The position numbers and the translations under genes are program-made. From Nansenia antarctica (Eukaryota > Chordata > Actinopteri > Argentiniformes > Microstomatidae), in contig OZ022346.1 in NCBI GenBank assembly GCA_963989245.1, positions 343,501 through 407,500 on the forward strand: DNA of 64,000 nt, given 5' to 3'. This document shows positions 33,570-42,362 of this stretch, piece after piece (position 1 is the first letter of the stretch; every line of letters starts with the position of its first letter). The notes beneath the pieces are model-generated. The model saw only the letters and a program-made list of their open reading frames with translations. It was not told where the DNA came from and made no database searches.

Positions 33570-36500
33570 GGAGGAGGAGGAGGAAGAAGAGGAAGAGGAA
33601 GAAGAAGAAGAGAAGGATGATGAAGAAGAAGAAGAAGAAGAAGAAGGATGATGAAGAAGATGAAGAAGAAGAAGAAGAAGAAGATGAAGAAGAAGAAGAA
33701 GAAGAAGAAGATGAAGATGAAGAAGAAGATGAAGAAGAAGAAAGAACGTTTAATTGCCATGCCATCAACCTGTCAGTTCATTGGTGGAATTTGGTATTTT
33801 CGCTCGACGGCACAGGGTCAGTTATAGTCGGCGCCCTTGTGCCTTGCTCAAGGGCACATGGAGCTCCCTCCTGAGGCGGGGATCAAACCAACCACCTTCC
33901 TGATTGCTAGCCGGGCTTTCTAACCGCTAGGCCTGGAGCTGGGTGATGAGGAGGTGGAGCTGGGGGATGAGGAGGAGGAGGAGGGGGAGGAGCTGGGGGA
34001 GAAGGAGGAGGAGCAGGAGGAGGAGGAGGAGGGGGAGGAGGAGGAGGAGGGGGAGGAGGAGCTGGGGGAGGAGGAGGAGGAGGAGGAGCTGGGTGAGGAG
34101 GAGGAGGAGGAGCTGGGGGATGAGGAGGAGGAGGAGGAGGGGGAGGAGGAGGAGCAGGAGAGGAGGAGGAGGAGCTGGGGGAGGAGGAGGAGGAGGAGCT
34201 GGGTGAGGAGGAGGAGGAGGAGGGGGAGGAGGAGGAGGAGGAGGAGCAGGAGAGAAGGAGGAGGAGCTGGGGGAGGAGGAGGTGGAGCTGGGGGATGAGG
34301 AGGAGGAGGAGGTGAGGAGGAGGAGGAGGAGGTGAGAAGGAGGTACCTTGAGGAGGCCCTGGACCAGCAGGCCGGTGTCGTACTTGAAGGAGGAGTCGAC
34401 CCGGCAGAGACGGGAACACTTCCTCTCAGCAGGCGTGAGGAACAGACACAGAGTGCGCACTATCTAGACAGAGAGAGATGTCCATTAACACTATCTAGAG
34501 ACAGAGAGAGATGTCCATTAACACTATCTAGAGACAGAGAGAGATGTCCATTAACACTATCTAGAGAGAGAGAGATGTCCATTAACACTATCTAGAGAGA
34601 GAGAGAGAGATTCATCAGAGCAACGCATCCGGGTACTTTCCCCTCCCGTAATGTCCACGCCCCTTTTTGGGTGATAGAAGAGTAGAAGTTTGACTGGCGG
34701 TCAATGGGAATTTCTGGTCTTCGCTACTTTAATCCGATAAAATAAGAAAACCGTAGTGCTTTTTAGATATTAGGAGCCCAAATCCGATGGCCAGTTAGGC
34801 AAACTATTATATAGTGTCGTTGCCGATCAATGATCGACGTCGTTATATAGAGAAAATTAATGAAATAGGGGTTGATTCATCAGAGCAGTCATACGTCATC
34901 TCCCTGTCATCAGGGATTTGTAGTTCTTCATTTGATTTGACATGATTGATACACCATACAGGATAAATACTGATTAACAGTAGGCTACTTTGGCAAATGC
35001 CCATTGAACAGATTTATTTATTATCCTATCTTAAGAAAACTAATGTAACACTCTCATCTGGGGATTTACACGGCAAATCAAATGAAGAACTACAAATCCC
35101 TGATGACAGGGAGATGACGTGTGACTGCTCTGATGAATCAACCCCTATTTCATCAATTTTCTGTATATAACGACGCCGATCATTGATCGGCAACAACACT
35201 ATATATTGTTTGCCTAACTGGCCATTGGATTTGGGCTCCTAATATCTAAAAAGCACTACGGTTTTCTTATTTTATCGGATTAAAGTAGCGAAGACCAGAA
35301 ATTCCCATTGACCGCCAGTCAAACTTCTACTCTTCTATCACCCAAAAAGGGAAGTGGACATTCTGATGACAGGGAGATGACGCGCAATTGCTCTGATGAA
35401 TGTCCATTAACACTATCTAGAGACAGAGAGAGATGTCCATTAGCACTATCTAGAGACAGAGAGAGATGTCCATTAACACTATCTAGAGACAGAGAGAGAT
35501 GTCCATTAACACTATCTAGAGAGAGAGAGAGATGTCCATTAACACTATCTAGAGAGAGAGAGAGATGTCCATTAACACTATCTAGAGACAGAGAGATGTC
35601 CATTAACACTATCTAGAGAGAGAGAGATGTCCATTAACACTATCTAGAGAGAGAGATGTCCATTAACACTATATAGAGAGAGACAGAGATGTCCATTAAC
35701 ACTATCTAGAGAGAGAGAGAGATGTCCATTAACACTATCTAGAGAGAGAGAGAGAGATGTCCATTAACACTATCTAGAGAGAGAGATGTCCATTAACACT
35801 TTCTAGAGAGAGAGAGAGAGATGTCCATTAACACTATCTAGAGAGAGAGAGATGTCCATTAACACTATCTAGAGAGAGCGAGATGTCCAGTAACACTATC
35901 TAGAGAGAGAGACAGAGATGTCCATTAACACTATCTAGAGAGAGAGAGATGTCCATTAACACTATCTAGAGAGAGAGAGAGAGATGTCCATTAACACTAT
36001 CTAGAGAGACACAGAGATGTCCATTAACACTATCTAGAGAGAGAGACACACATTAACAGTAACAGTCTTCAGTGACAGGGAAAAGCATTCCTTGTAGCAG
36101 GTTATTGAATTAAGAGATAGCAACGCAGATTCAGAGTGTGTGTGTGTGAGAGAGAGACAGAAAGACAAAGAGAGCGTGTCCATGTGTTCATGACAGGGTG
36201 TGTGTATGACAGGGTGTGTGTATGACAGGGTGTGTGTATGACAGGGTGTGTGTATGACAGGGTGTGTGTATGACAGGGTGTGTTCATGACAGGGTGTGTG
36301 TATGACAGGGTGTGTGTATGACAGGGTGTGTGTATGACAGGGTGTGTGTATGACAGAGTGTGTGTATGACAGGGTGTGTGTATGACAGGGTGTGTGTATG
36401 ACAGGGTGTGTGTATGACAGGGTGTGTGTATGACAGGGTGTGTGTATGACAGGGTGTGTGTATGACAGGGTGTGTGTATGACAGGGTGTGTGTATGACAG

Positions 36501-38115
36501 GGTGTGTGTATGACAGGGTGTGTGGATGACAGGGTGTGTGTATGACAGGGTGTGTGTATGACAGGGTGTGTGTATGACAGGGTGTGTGTATGACAGGGTG
36601 TGTGTATGACAGGGTGTGTGTATGACAGGGTGTGTGTATGACAGGGTGTGTGTATGACAGGGTGTGTGTATGACAGGGTGTGTGTATGACAGGGTGTGTG
36701 TATGACAGGGTGTGTGTATGACAGGGTGTGTGTATGACAGGGTGTGTGTATGACAGGGTGTGTGTATGACAGGGTGTGTGTATGACAGCGTGTGTGTATG
36801 ACAGCGTGTGTGTATGACAGGGTGTGTGTATGACAGGGTGTGTGTATGACAGGGTGTGTGTATGACAGGGTGTGTGTATGACAGGGTGTGTGTATGACAG
36901 GGTGTGTGTATGACAGGGTGTGTGTATGACAGGGTGTGTGTATGACAGGGTGTGTGTATGACAGGGTGTGTGTATGACAGGGTGTGTGTATGACAGGGTG
37001 TGTGTATGACAGGGTGTGTGTATGACAGGGTGTGTGTATGACAGGGTGTGTGTATGACAGGGTGTGTGTATGACAGGGTGTGTGTATGACAGGGTGTGTG
37101 TATGACAGGGTGTGTGTATGACAGGGTGTGTGTATGACAGCGTGTGCAGTGTTTCCTCCAGGAATTTTTACCATGGTGGCGGGTAGTGCCGACCGCGCGC
37201 GCGCGCGATTTTTTCGCGTGCGCGCGCATGAAACGCGCACGCGCGCTCAAAACAGCGTTTTTTTTTTTTTTTTTTTTCTAATCACAGCCAAAACTAGAGG
37301 ATGGCCAAAATAAATAAATAATGAATATACAGAATATAAACTTGTGACTGACAGTCACATACACACACAAAGATCATCAGCTATAATATAATACGAAGTA
37401 GGCCTACATGAGCACAAAAGCGGCTAACGTTACTGATTAACTGTTTACTGTAGTGCAGAGAGATGGTAGTCGTAGGCGGCGTATCAAATGACAAAGCTAA
37501 ACGTTTAATGAAGGACATGAACGATTGTCAACAACACACTCAAGCATGCCTGGATATTTGTAAGAACTCTCGCGAGATTTATCAGACTAAACCTGGATTT
37601 TCCCTTTAGCGATGTTGATGGAATACCCCCCGGATGTCACTACGGTGGCCTGTACACAATAACAATAATACCACAGTTCACATTTAGACCAATCAGGAGC
37701 CCTTGTGTCACGTCGTCAACTGAATGTCATTAATCTGATTTTGGATCAGCGGTTAGAGAGAGATGGGCGTGGATTTAGGTGCACTTTTAGTCAACATCCA
37801 TTATAGCGCTGATCTAGGATCAGATATATTTTAATCAGCTAAAATGTTTTTTTTTTTTTTGGAGATTTTTTTTTTTTTTTTTTTGAGAAATCTGCATGGT
37901 GGCGGAGGAAATTCCATCGTGGCGGCCCGCCACGATGAAATGCATGTAGAGGAAACACTGGTGTGTGTATGACAGCGTGTGTGTATGACAGGGTGTGTGT
38001 ATGACAGGGTGTGTGACAGTCTGTCTACCTTGTTGACTTTGTCAGGGTTGCTGCCGACCACCATGGAGCAGCCACAGGTCTGGAGGTGGGAGCTGATGGC
38101 CCTGACACACACACA

Positions 38116-38168
<53 letters not shown>

Positions 38169-38300
38169 GCAGGTTAGAGGTAACGCAATATGTATGTATT
38201 AATTATTAATTACAATAACAAGGAGTTGTTGTTCAGGCATTATGTCTCAAAACTACACAATGGAATGAATAGGCGTGTGTGTGTGTGTGTGTGTGTGTGA

Positions 38301-38339
<39 letters not shown>

Positions 38340-38446
38340 TATGTGTGTGTGTGTGTGTGTGTGAGTGTGAGTATGTGAGTATGTGTGTGTGTGTGTGTGT
38401 GAGTATGTGTGTGTGTGTGTGTGTGAGTGTGTGTGTGTGTGTGAGT

Positions 38447-38491
<45 letters not shown>

Positions 38492-38568
38492 TGTGTGTGT
38501 GTGTGTGAGTGTGTGTGTGTGAGTATGTGTGTGTGTGAGTGTGTGTGTGTGTGTGAGTGTGTGAGTGA

Positions 38569-38653
<85 letters not shown>

Positions 38654-41600
38654 ATATCCATCTCATGCGTATCTGGCATCAGTTCAGTCTCAGTATTCTA
38701 ATATCATTCTTAATAAATGACTCTCTTGGCGTAAAAGACGACAGTATGAACTGTGAGGCAGCTTAATAATGAATTACCACCCTAACCCTGTAACCCTAAC
38801 ATGTTCCTCATCTTCTCAGGATTGCTCAGCTAATGATGTTTCTGACGGAGTCGTCAGGGTTCATAACCGCATCCACACAAAGGCAGAAACATGTCACACA
38901 CATCACACTGTTACTCATCACTCTCAGTCTCCTGGTATCACACTGCTTACTTGTGCAGGAAGTCTTCATGGCAGCTGTCCCCAATGTCATCGTCATTTAG
39001 GACCGTGTCTTTGATCTGACGGCACATGAACAAACAGAGGGTCATTGGTGGAGAAACTGTCCTTTAAAAAACATTACGTCCAGGATCAGATCTACCTAAC
39101 CCTATCCAGGATCAGATCTACCTAACCCTAACCCTATCCAGGATCAGATCTACCTAACCCTAACCCTATCCAGGATCAGATCTGTCTGGCTGACTGTGAG
39201 TCAGAAACCAGCCAGCTCCATCTGATCCTAAACCGGGAGGACAGGCTCATTACAATGCAGGAATAGATGAAGGAATGGTGCAGTTAGACCACCTGGTCAC
39301 CATCTGAACCCTGTCAAAGGAAAACACTGCAAGTCTACTTGTACAATCACACACAGATGATGACTTCATTAGAACTGCTTGGTATCTGTCTTGTCCCACA
39401 GTGAAGAAAGAAGAAAGAGTTTTACAGCTTTTAGTTTCATCTTTGACGCCACCGTGGTGTGAGTCAGGGTTATGACACTGTGGTGTGAGTCAGGGTTGAC
39501 ACTGTGGTGTGAGTCAGGTGTGTTATGACAGCGTGGTGTGAGTCAGGTGTGTTATGACACTGTGGTGTGAGTCAGGGTTATGACACTGTGGTGTGAGTCA
39601 GGTGTGTTATGACACTGTGGTGTGAGTCAGGTGTGTTATGACAGCGTGGTGTGAGTCAGGGTTATGACACTGTGGTGTGAGTCAGGTGTGTTATGACACT
39701 GTGGTGTGAGTCAGGTGTGTTATGACACTGTGGTGTGAGTCAGGGTTATGACACTGTGGTGTGAATCAGGTGTGTTATGACACTGTGGTGTGAGTCAGGT
39801 GTGTTATGACACTGTGGTGTGAGTCAGGGTTATGACACTGTGGTGTGAGTCAGGGTTATGACACTGTGGTGTGAGTCAGGTGTGTTATGACAGCGTGGTG
39901 TGAGTCAGGGTTATGACACTGTGGTGTGAGTCAGGGTTATGACACTGTGGTGTGAGTCAGGGTTATGACACTGTGGTGTGAGTCAGGTGTGTTATGACAC
40001 TGTGGTGTGAGTCAGGTGTGTTATGACACTGTGGTGTGAGTCAGGGTTATGACACTGTGGTGTGAGTCAGGGTTATGACACTGTGGTGTGAGTCAGGGTT
40101 ATGACACTGTGGTGTGAGTCAGGGTTATGACACTGTGGTGTGAGTCAGGGTTATGACACTGTGGTGTGAGTCAGGGTTATGACACTGTGGTGTGAGTCAG
40201 GTGTGTTATGACACTGTGGTGTGAGTCAGGGTTATGACACTGTGGTGTGAGTCAGGGTTATGACACTGTGGTGTGAGTCAGGGTTATGACACTGTGGTGT
40301 GAGTCAGGTGTGTTATGACACTGTGGTGTGAGTCAGGTGTGTTATGACAGCGTGGTGTGAGTCAGGTGTGTTATGACAGTTGAGCTTGAGCGACTGTACG
40401 GTGCGTGACTGGACCAGACACTCACGTCCACATCCTCGGGGACGCTGTGCGTCTTCATGGAGGACAGGAGCTCCATGATGGAGACAATCTCTGCGGTCAG
40501 CACAGAAATGATGTTGTAGCCCTGCAACAAAACACATTACAGGCTCAGAAATTAGTATATTACAGATGTTTGGAGTGAGGTATGATTGCAATATCAGAAT
40601 GTTCTTATTCACAATATTACTTTGGAAATGATTCCAATATAGATAAGATAATATTGTTCATTGCTGCTGAAGTTTGGGTTAGGGTCAGACCTTTTTGTGG
40701 TGCCGAGCTCACCAGTGCGTTCTTTTTTTCTCAGAATGTACCAAACAGTTAATTTGGCCACTCCTAATGTTCCCACTATCTCTCTGATGGATGTTTTGGT
40801 TGTTTTTGCAGCCTACGGATGGCCTGTTTCCCTTGCATTGAGAGGTCTGTAGACTGCATGTTGTGCGTATACAGCAACAGCTTCCAAATGCAAATGAATG
40901 AAATGAATCAACTCAGACCTTTTACCTGCTTAATTGCTAAAGAAATAATGAAGGAATAGCCCACACTGGCCCATGAAACAGCTTTTGAGTCAATTGTCCA
41001 ATTACTTTTGGTCCCTTGAAAAAGAGGGAGCTACATATTAAAGCTGTAATTCCTAAACCCTTCCTTCAATTTGGATGTGAATACCCTTACCCTAAAGCTG
41101 AGAGTCTGCATTTTAAGCCCATATTCATTATATAACTGTAACTTAAAGATGTTTTGGTAAACAGTTAAAATAACACAAATTCTGTCTGTGTCCAGATACG
41201 TATATATGGACCTAACTGTATGGACCTAACTGTATATATATAAACCCCTCAAAAAAAGTTCGGAAACGTTATTTTGGTTGATTGATCCTCCCCTTAAATA
41301 ATACCAATTGGTATTGTATTTTATATCGTTGGAAAGCCTGACTAGTCACCTTTACAACGAGGTTCAACTTGTAAGGATCATGCATTAGTGGAATGAGTAA
41401 CACAGCTAAACGTGTGGGTAGAGACCCAACATTTTTTGCCCAAATCCCCAATATTCTTCCTTATTACTGTGGGAGAGTGCAATCATCCAATCCACCAAGC
41501 AACTCAAAACGAGAGTGAATACCAACAGAAGAATATAGGGGATTTTGGCAAATAATTTTGGGCTGCTACCCACACGTTTAGCTGTTTCCGAACTTTTTTT

Positions 41601-42163
41601 GAGGGGTATATATATCTATATATAACTGTATATGACCTTCTGCATCCAGATGCGTCCCTTGCGTATGATGTGTTTGAGGGGTTTATATATATATATATAT
41701 AACTGTATATGACCTTCTGCATCCAGATGCGTCCCTTGCGTATGATGTGTTTGAGTCGCTCCACGCAGACGGTGTGCAGCGGCAGGTAGAAGCCCAGCTC
41801 CGTCTGGGGCAGGATGATGGACAGGGCGCAGGTGTTCTTGTCGCCCTTCAGCTCGCCGTCGAAGATGAGCGACACGATGATGACGCCCTTCTCTGCCAGG
41901 ACGAAGAACTTCACGTCCACGGCGCCGCATTCGGCGCTGCGCAGGATCTCCCCGTTCAGCGTGTGATTGGCCAGGAAGGTGACCTCGCCGTCGCTCAGGT
42001 GCAGCGGCTGGTCACACGTCTTGGGAGACCAGATGTGGCGGACCCGCGGGCCCAGGATGTTGTCCCAGTAGGCGAAGGTGGCGGCGAGGAGAGGGCACGG
42101 GCCCTCCATGGTCACCTCTGTCTTAGCCACCGCTGGGGACTGGGGGGGGCAGCCGGCTGACAT
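30419..42163 (-). CDS. c9orf72: c9orf72 (guanine nucleotide exchange factor C9orf72)
   Basis: DENN-fold protein that works with SMCR8 and WDR41 on lysosomes and autophagosomes to regulate small GTPases (Rab and Arf families) and nutrient signalling. Nine coding exons are found, named by human exon number: 2 (41714-42163), 4 (40426-40521), 5 (38951-39015), 6 (38029-38101), 7 (34347-34463), 8 (32331-32566), 9 (31996-32053), 10 (31323-31432) and 11 (30419-30605). Phases agree throughout, giving about 463 residues against 481 in human. The start is MSAGCPPQSPAVAKTE, matching the human N terminus. Family blocks include LLAATFAYWDNILGPRVRHI, VKFFVLAEKGVIIVSLIFDG, KQMPPCHEHTYNQRRYMRSE and FYTSVQERDVLMSF at the C terminus. 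The 20-residue human exon 3 was not found between 40522 and 41713, and skipping it keeps frame. Exon 2 has a weak AAG|GTCATA donor that is itself duplicated. Many introns carry tandem arrays next to splice sites. Confidence 0.95.
31150..31318. repeat. C-rich minisatellite abutting exon 10 donor
   Basis: About nine copies of a 16- to 19-bp unit of AGGCAGTACC or AGGCTGTACC plus a poly-C run. The last unit ends within a few bases of the exon 10 donor. On the transcribed strand it is G-rich (GGGGGGGTACAGCCTGG), so the RNA could form G-quadruplexes beside the splice site. Confidence 0.92.
31323..31432 (-). CDS. c9orf72: c9orf72 exon 10
   Basis: A 110-nt exon with a CTCCCCAG acceptor and an AC|GTGAGT donor. 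It encodes VFMLKPGLSLRSAYLAQFLL, then LLHRKALTLLKYIEDE. Confidence 0.95.
31490..31680 (+). mobile_element. tRNA-derived SINE
   Basis: GTGGCCTAGGGGATAGTCAC (A box), GGTTCAAATCCCACC (B box), and the tail AAGTCACTTTGGATAAAAGC with GTCTGCTAAATG. It lies in the intron between exons 9 and 10. Confidence 0.88.
31996..32053 (-). CDS. c9orf72: c9orf72 exon 9
   Basis: A 58-nt exon with a TCCTCCCAG acceptor and a GAG|GTAAGA donor, encoding NIFQDVMHKDTLVKSFIDE. Confidence 0.95.
32272..32326. repeat. (CAA)n microsatellite touching exon 8 donor
   Basis: About 17 CAA triplets end a few bases from the exon 8 donor. On the transcribed strand this is (GTT)n directly after GTACGT. Confidence 0.95.
32331..32566 (-). 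CDS. c9orf72: c9orf72 exon 8
   Basis: A 236-nt exon encoding DSTGSFVLPFRQVLYSPYPT, then THIDVDINTVKQMPPCHEHT and further conserved residues to TDESFTPDL. The acceptor is TTCTTCTTCTAG, formed by the edge of a (TTC)n array, and the donor CT|GTACGT runs into a (GTT)n array. Confidence 0.95.
32567..32742. repeat. (GAA)n/(GGA)n array forming the exon 8 acceptor tract
   Basis: Long GAA runs with GGA interruptions. On the transcribed strand they are (TTC)n and supply the whole pyrimidine tract of the exon 8 acceptor. Confidence 0.95.
32743..33568 (+). mobile_element. LINE reverse transcriptase C-terminal remnant
   Basis: Encodes YKYLGIQLDNHLCWNTHLDS and LQQRLYHLRRLRLYGVRKQI, then IVESVIRYGIIVWFGNL before a frameshift near 32970. 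It continues as LEVLPLGRRLRMPRCNYKLL-like sequence to 33237 and ends with an (ATCA)n tail. It is antisense to c9orf72, in the intron between exons 7 and 8. Confidence 0.85.
33569..33742. repeat. (GAA)n/(GGA)n/(GAT)n array
   Basis: A purine-only tract with GATGAA interruptions directly after the LINE tail. Confidence 0.95.
33750..33935 (-). mobile_element. tRNA-derived SINE fragment
   Basis: Same family as 596-749: on the minus strand GGCCTAGCGGTTAGAAAGCC, GGTTTGATCCCCGCC and CCCTTGAGCAAGGCAC. Confidence 0.75.
33945..34340. repeat. (GGA)n-rich array touching exon 7 donor
   Basis: A purine tract of GGA with GCTGGGGGA and GCAGGA variants. On the transcribed strand it is C/T only and starts about seven bases after the exon 7 donor. 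Confidence 0.95.
34347..34463 (-). CDS. c9orf72: c9orf72 exon 7
   Basis: A 117-nt exon, the same size as in human, encoding IVRTLCLFLTPAERKCSRLC, then RVDSSFKYDTGLLVQGLLK. Acceptor TCTAG|ATAGTG, donor AAG|GTACCT. Confidence 0.96.
34470..36052. repeat. About 30-bp minisatellite of exon 7 acceptor-like units
   Basis: About two dozen units with ATGTCCATTAACACTATCTA and GAGAGA runs of variable length. On the transcribed strand each has a CT tract followed by TCTAG|ATAGTG, identical to the true exon 7 acceptor plus its first six exonic bases. A foldback transposon splits the array at about 34612-35400. Confidence 0.93.
34612..35400. mobile_element. Foldback transposon with long inverted repeats
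   Basis: Ends TCATCAGAGCAA and TTGCTCTGATGA are inverted, and arms of roughly 300 bp mirror each other (for example AGTAGAAGTTTGACTGGCGG on the left and its complement near 35315). A second inner copy of TTCATCAGAGCAGTCA is found in both arms. It sits inside one minisatellite unit, between GAGAGAT and ATGTCC, so AT may be the target duplication. There is no coding sequence. Confidence 0.88.
36135..37146. repeat. 16-bp minisatellite, about 60 copies
   Basis: The unit TATGACAGGGTGTGTG is almost perfect, with rare CATGACAGGG, GACAGAGTG and GACAGCGTG variants. The array resumes at 37961-38015 after the transposon insertion and ends within about ten bases of the exon 6 donor. Confidence 0.97.
37147..37960. 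mobile_element. DNA transposon, copy 2 of CAGTGTTTCC family
   Basis: Ends CAGTGTTTCCTCCAGGAATT and TGTAGAGGAAACACTG match copy 1 at 19366-20306, including the CG-rich block and mirrored GGTGGCGG. It inserted into the 16-bp minisatellite, so target bases are ambiguous (GTGTG on both sides). Confidence 0.88.
38029..38101 (-). CDS. c9orf72: c9orf72 exon 6
   Basis: A 73-nt exon encoding AISSHLQTCGCSMVVGSNPD, then KVNK. The acceptor GTGTGTGTCAG is the end of a (GT)n run rather than a normal pyrimidine tract. The donor AAG|GTAGAC leads into the 16-bp minisatellite. Confidence 0.93.
38105..38167. repeat. (AC)n microsatellite at exon 6 acceptor
   Basis: About 30 AC units directly upstream of exon 6 in transcription order. 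Confidence 0.95.
38274..38652. repeat. (GT)n/(GTGA) compound microsatellite
   Basis: About 380 bp of GTGTGT with GAGTGT and GTATGT interruptions, between exons 5 and 6. Confidence 0.97.
38951..39015 (-). CDS. c9orf72: c9orf72 exon 5
   Basis: A 65-nt exon encoding IKDTVLNDDDIGDSCHEDFL, then H plus a split K codon. Acceptor GCCGTCAG, donor AA|GTAAGC. Confidence 0.95.
39081..39182. repeat. Short tandem repeat of about 35 bp
   Basis: Four copies of CCAGGATCAGATCTACCTAA with CCCTAACCCTAT, about 65 bases upstream of the exon 5 acceptor. Confidence 0.85.
39445..40378. repeat. Two-type 26/29-bp minisatellite
   Basis: About 34 units of TGGTGTGAGTCAGGGTTATG plus ACACTG (26 bp) or TGGTGTGAGTCAGGTGTGTT plus ATGACACTG (29 bp) in irregular order. 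It ends about 45 bases past the exon 4 donor. Confidence 0.95.
40426..40521 (-). CDS. c9orf72: c9orf72 exon 4
   Basis: A 96-nt exon encoding GYNIISVLTAEIVSIMELLS, then SMKTHSVPEDVD. Acceptor TTGTTGCAG, donor GAC|GTGAGT. The human counterpart reads GQSIIPMLTGEVIPVMELLS, so orthology is plain. Confidence 0.95.
40685..41230 (-). mobile_element. Tc1-like deletion derivative
   Basis: Carries the transposase N-terminal region phrase CAGAATGTACCAAACAGTTA and the terminal ATATGGACCTAACTGTA. It is the same family as 56218-57621 but lacks the rest. It occupies the place where human exon 3 would be expected. Confidence 0.82.
41245..41606. mobile_element. 362-bp MITE
   Basis: Inverted ends CCCCTCAAAAAAAGTTCGGA and TCCGAACTTTTTTTGAGGGG, with a second inner mirrored pair (AAACGTGTGGGTAG and CTACCCACACGTTT). 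It is flanked by TATA-rich DNA, so TA target use is likely (Tc1/mariner type). Confidence 0.85.
41624..41700. repeat. Duplicate of the c9orf72 exon 2 end and donor
   Basis: The 55-bp segment at 41624-41678 is identical to 41701-41755, which holds the last 14 codons of exon 2 (KHIIRKGRIWMQK) and the GTCATATACAG donor region. The two copies are 77 bp apart with a (TA)n run between. Confidence 0.93.
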
Positions 42164-42262
42164 CTGAACTGAAGCAGCAGAGGGCCGTGGTGGAGGTGGA
42201 GGGTCACCAAGCCTAAGCCTGGCTGCTCTGATGTGATTGGTCTGTTCTGTTTTCTGTTCAAC
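41714..42262 (-). CDS. c9orf72: c9orf72 exon 2 (start codon exon)
   Basis: Acceptor ATACTGCAG at 42263, about 99 nt of 5' UTR, then ATG at 42161-42163 and 150 codons to IRKGRIWMQK. It covers the N-terminal longin/uDENN half. The donor AAG|GTCATA is weak against consensus. Confidence 0.93.
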
Positions 42263-42362
42263 CTGCAGTATGAGGAGAGGAGAAGGTTAGACTGAATATC
42301 AGCAGATGAAAAGCTATGTAGAAAAAGGCTCGTGAAATAAGGTTCTGTTTTCATTCAAGTGT

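Noticed and set aside
36102..37250. 382-codon histidine/threonine-rich ORF
   Set aside because: It is the translation of a 16-bp array, open because three units make 48 bases without a stop.
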